From CAZIWJ01 sp964542855 (lineage in GTDB: Bacteria; Bacteroidota; Bacteroidia; Cytophagales; Cyclobacteriaceae), in the NCBI GenBank assembly GCA_964542855.1, contig CAZIWJ010000172.1:1-7841 (forward strand): DNA of 7,841 nucleotides. The letters are read 5' to 3'. The notes beneath the pieces are model-generated. The model saw only the letters and a list, made by a program, of their open reading frames with translations, was not told the origin of the DNA and did not search any database. Made by a program: the position numbers and the translations under genes. This document shows, piece after piece, positions 7,305 through 7,841 of this stretch (its first letter is position 1; the number at the start of each line of letters is the position of its first letter).

Positions 7305-7484
7305 ATGATTAACCTGAAAACACTGTTAACTGTACTACTTGTTGTTCCTTTCTTATTTGCCTGCGATACGAATAAAACCACCCAACTAGAAAGAGAAGCC
7401 CAGTACGCTCAGGAAGGAGATACCATAAAAGCTACTCAAGGAAAAGGCGAGGGAGAACCTGGAAAACGGTTCGTTAACCCTTAA
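7305..7484 (+). CDS. Small lipoprotein, 59 residues
   Basis: ATG 7305 to TAA 7482-7484. The N-terminus is a lipoprotein signal: MINLK, a hydrophobic run (LLTVLLVVPFLF), and lipobox LFAC with the cysteine at residue 20. The mature peptide is only 40 residues, polar and charged, rich in Lys, Glu and Gly, and ends GKRFVNP. Asp follows the lipidated cysteine; in Escherichia coli that residue retains lipoproteins in the inner membrane, but the rule may not hold in Bacteroidota. The leader is AT-rich (TTAAATTAAATTTATTT) without a Shine-Dalgarno sequence, as expected for the phylum. The gene follows the larger lipoprotein by 95 bases on the same strand and may be cotranscribed or have its own promoter. 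A terminator follows 23 bases after the stop. Function is unknown. It is easily missed because of its length. Confidence 0.75.
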   Translation: MINLKTLLTVLLVVPFLFACDTNKTTQLEREAQYAQEGDTIKATQGKGEGEPGKRFVNP

Positions 7485-7507
7485 CGCGCATATTAAACCA
7501 GCAGCAA

Positions 7508-7538
7508 AAAAAGCCAGCTTTAGTAAAGCCGGCTTTTT
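7508..7538. terminator. Intrinsic terminator between convergent genes
   Basis: AAAAAGCCAGCTTT (7508-7521) and AAAGCCGGCTTTTT (7525-7538) form a 14-bp stem around AGT, with flanking A and T runs. The single imperfection (7516 against 7530) is an A-C mismatch in plus-strand RNA but a G-U wobble in minus-strand RNA, so the hairpin should be more stable for the TonB-type gene. It lies 23 bases past the small lipoprotein stop and 34 bases past the minus-strand stop. Confidence 0.88.
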
Positions 7539-7572
7539 ATCACTACCAAGGATTACGAATACAGAATCTTAA

Positions 7573-7841
7573 TTAATAAATTGGGCCGTAAAATGGTGGT
7601 TCAACTTTAAATTGTACTGGAATCACCATATAATGCGATACCGGAATATCACCTACAGTAGCTGGCTCCCAGTCGCCAGAAGTAGCTTTAACTGCATCAA
7701 TAGCTTCTTTTTTCAGGTCATCGACCAGGTATGAGCGGGAAGTTTCCAGGTCTTCGGCTGCCGTAGCGGCACTTATTTCGCCGTTTGAGTTTACAATAAA
7801 TTTCACGAAAACAGTTCCTTCTATACCTAAATTTTTAGCTT
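7573..7841 (-). CDS. TonB-family energy transducer, C-terminal domain (start outside the window)
   Basis: The minus-strand frame is open from the right edge to TAA at 7573-7575, showing the last 88 or so residues. A GTG at 7804-7806 is an internal valine, because the frame continues upstream as AKNLGIEGTVFVKFIVNSNG. This is the typical TonB C-terminal start: (A)-x-x-x-G-I-E-G-T-V-x-V-x-F-x-V-x-x-x-G-x-I. Then follow a helix (LVDDLKKEAIDAVKAT), the GDWEPATVGDIPV turn and the final strand MVIPVQFKV, all at the family's expected places. In TonB this domain spans the periplasm and contacts the TonB box of outer-membrane receptors, passing energy from ExbB/ExbD. The N-terminal membrane helix and proline-rich region, if present, are off the window. 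A nine-residue tail, EPPFYGPIY, extends past the usual last strand. It may serve a dedicated receptor rather than general TonB function. Confidence 0.88.
   Translation of the reverse strand, partial: AKNLGIEGTVFVKFIVNSNGEISAATAAEDLETSRSYLVDDLKKEAIDAVKATSGDWEPATVGDIPVSHYMVIPVQFKVEPPFYGPIY

Noticed and set aside
7804..7806. GTG as the start of a 77-residue minus-strand protein
   Set aside because: The frame continues upstream to the edge with the conserved GIEGTVFVKF sequence of TonB, so the start lies off the window.

Overview
The window looks like a piece of a Bacteroidota chromosome, probably from the Cytophagales or a related order, though the order is inference. Three independent signs support this. 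The large gene ends in a type A sorting domain of the type IX secretion system (T9SS), which is confined to this phylum. Two genes encode lipoproteins. None of the starts has a clear Shine-Dalgarno sequence, only A/T-rich leaders, as is usual in this phylum.

Layout: the first 5.65 kb is one plus-strand gene, cut by the left edge, with 1882 visible codons. It encodes a giant secreted protein built of about fifteen tandem beta-sandwich domains of 92-109 residues. Ten are a uniform DPxGD-type series, and the following five are more varied, three of them with the putative-Ig signature PxWL...GIP. Two further C-terminal modules and the T9SS sorting domain follow. A perfect 12-bp hairpin terminator, usable in both directions, separates it from a convergent minus-strand gene (5755-6177). 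That gene encodes a 140-residue protein with a probable STAS/SpoIIAA-like fold. A 240-bp divergent intergenic region follows, rich in short inverted repeats. Then come two plus-strand lipoprotein genes: one of 263 residues with no family I recognise (6418-7209) and one of only 59 residues (7305-7484). A second hairpin terminator separates the small lipoprotein from a convergent minus-strand gene cut by the right edge. Its visible part is a TonB C-terminal domain.

The common theme is the cell envelope: a surface or secreted multidomain protein, two lipoproteins and a TonB-type energy transducer. Gene orientation and the terminators suggest mostly separate transcription units rather than one operon. 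I see no mobile element, CRISPR array, tRNA or rRNA, and no evidence of a new multi-gene system. The most interesting object is the giant T9SS substrate and the way it is assembled. No stretch over 300 bases lacks a gene.
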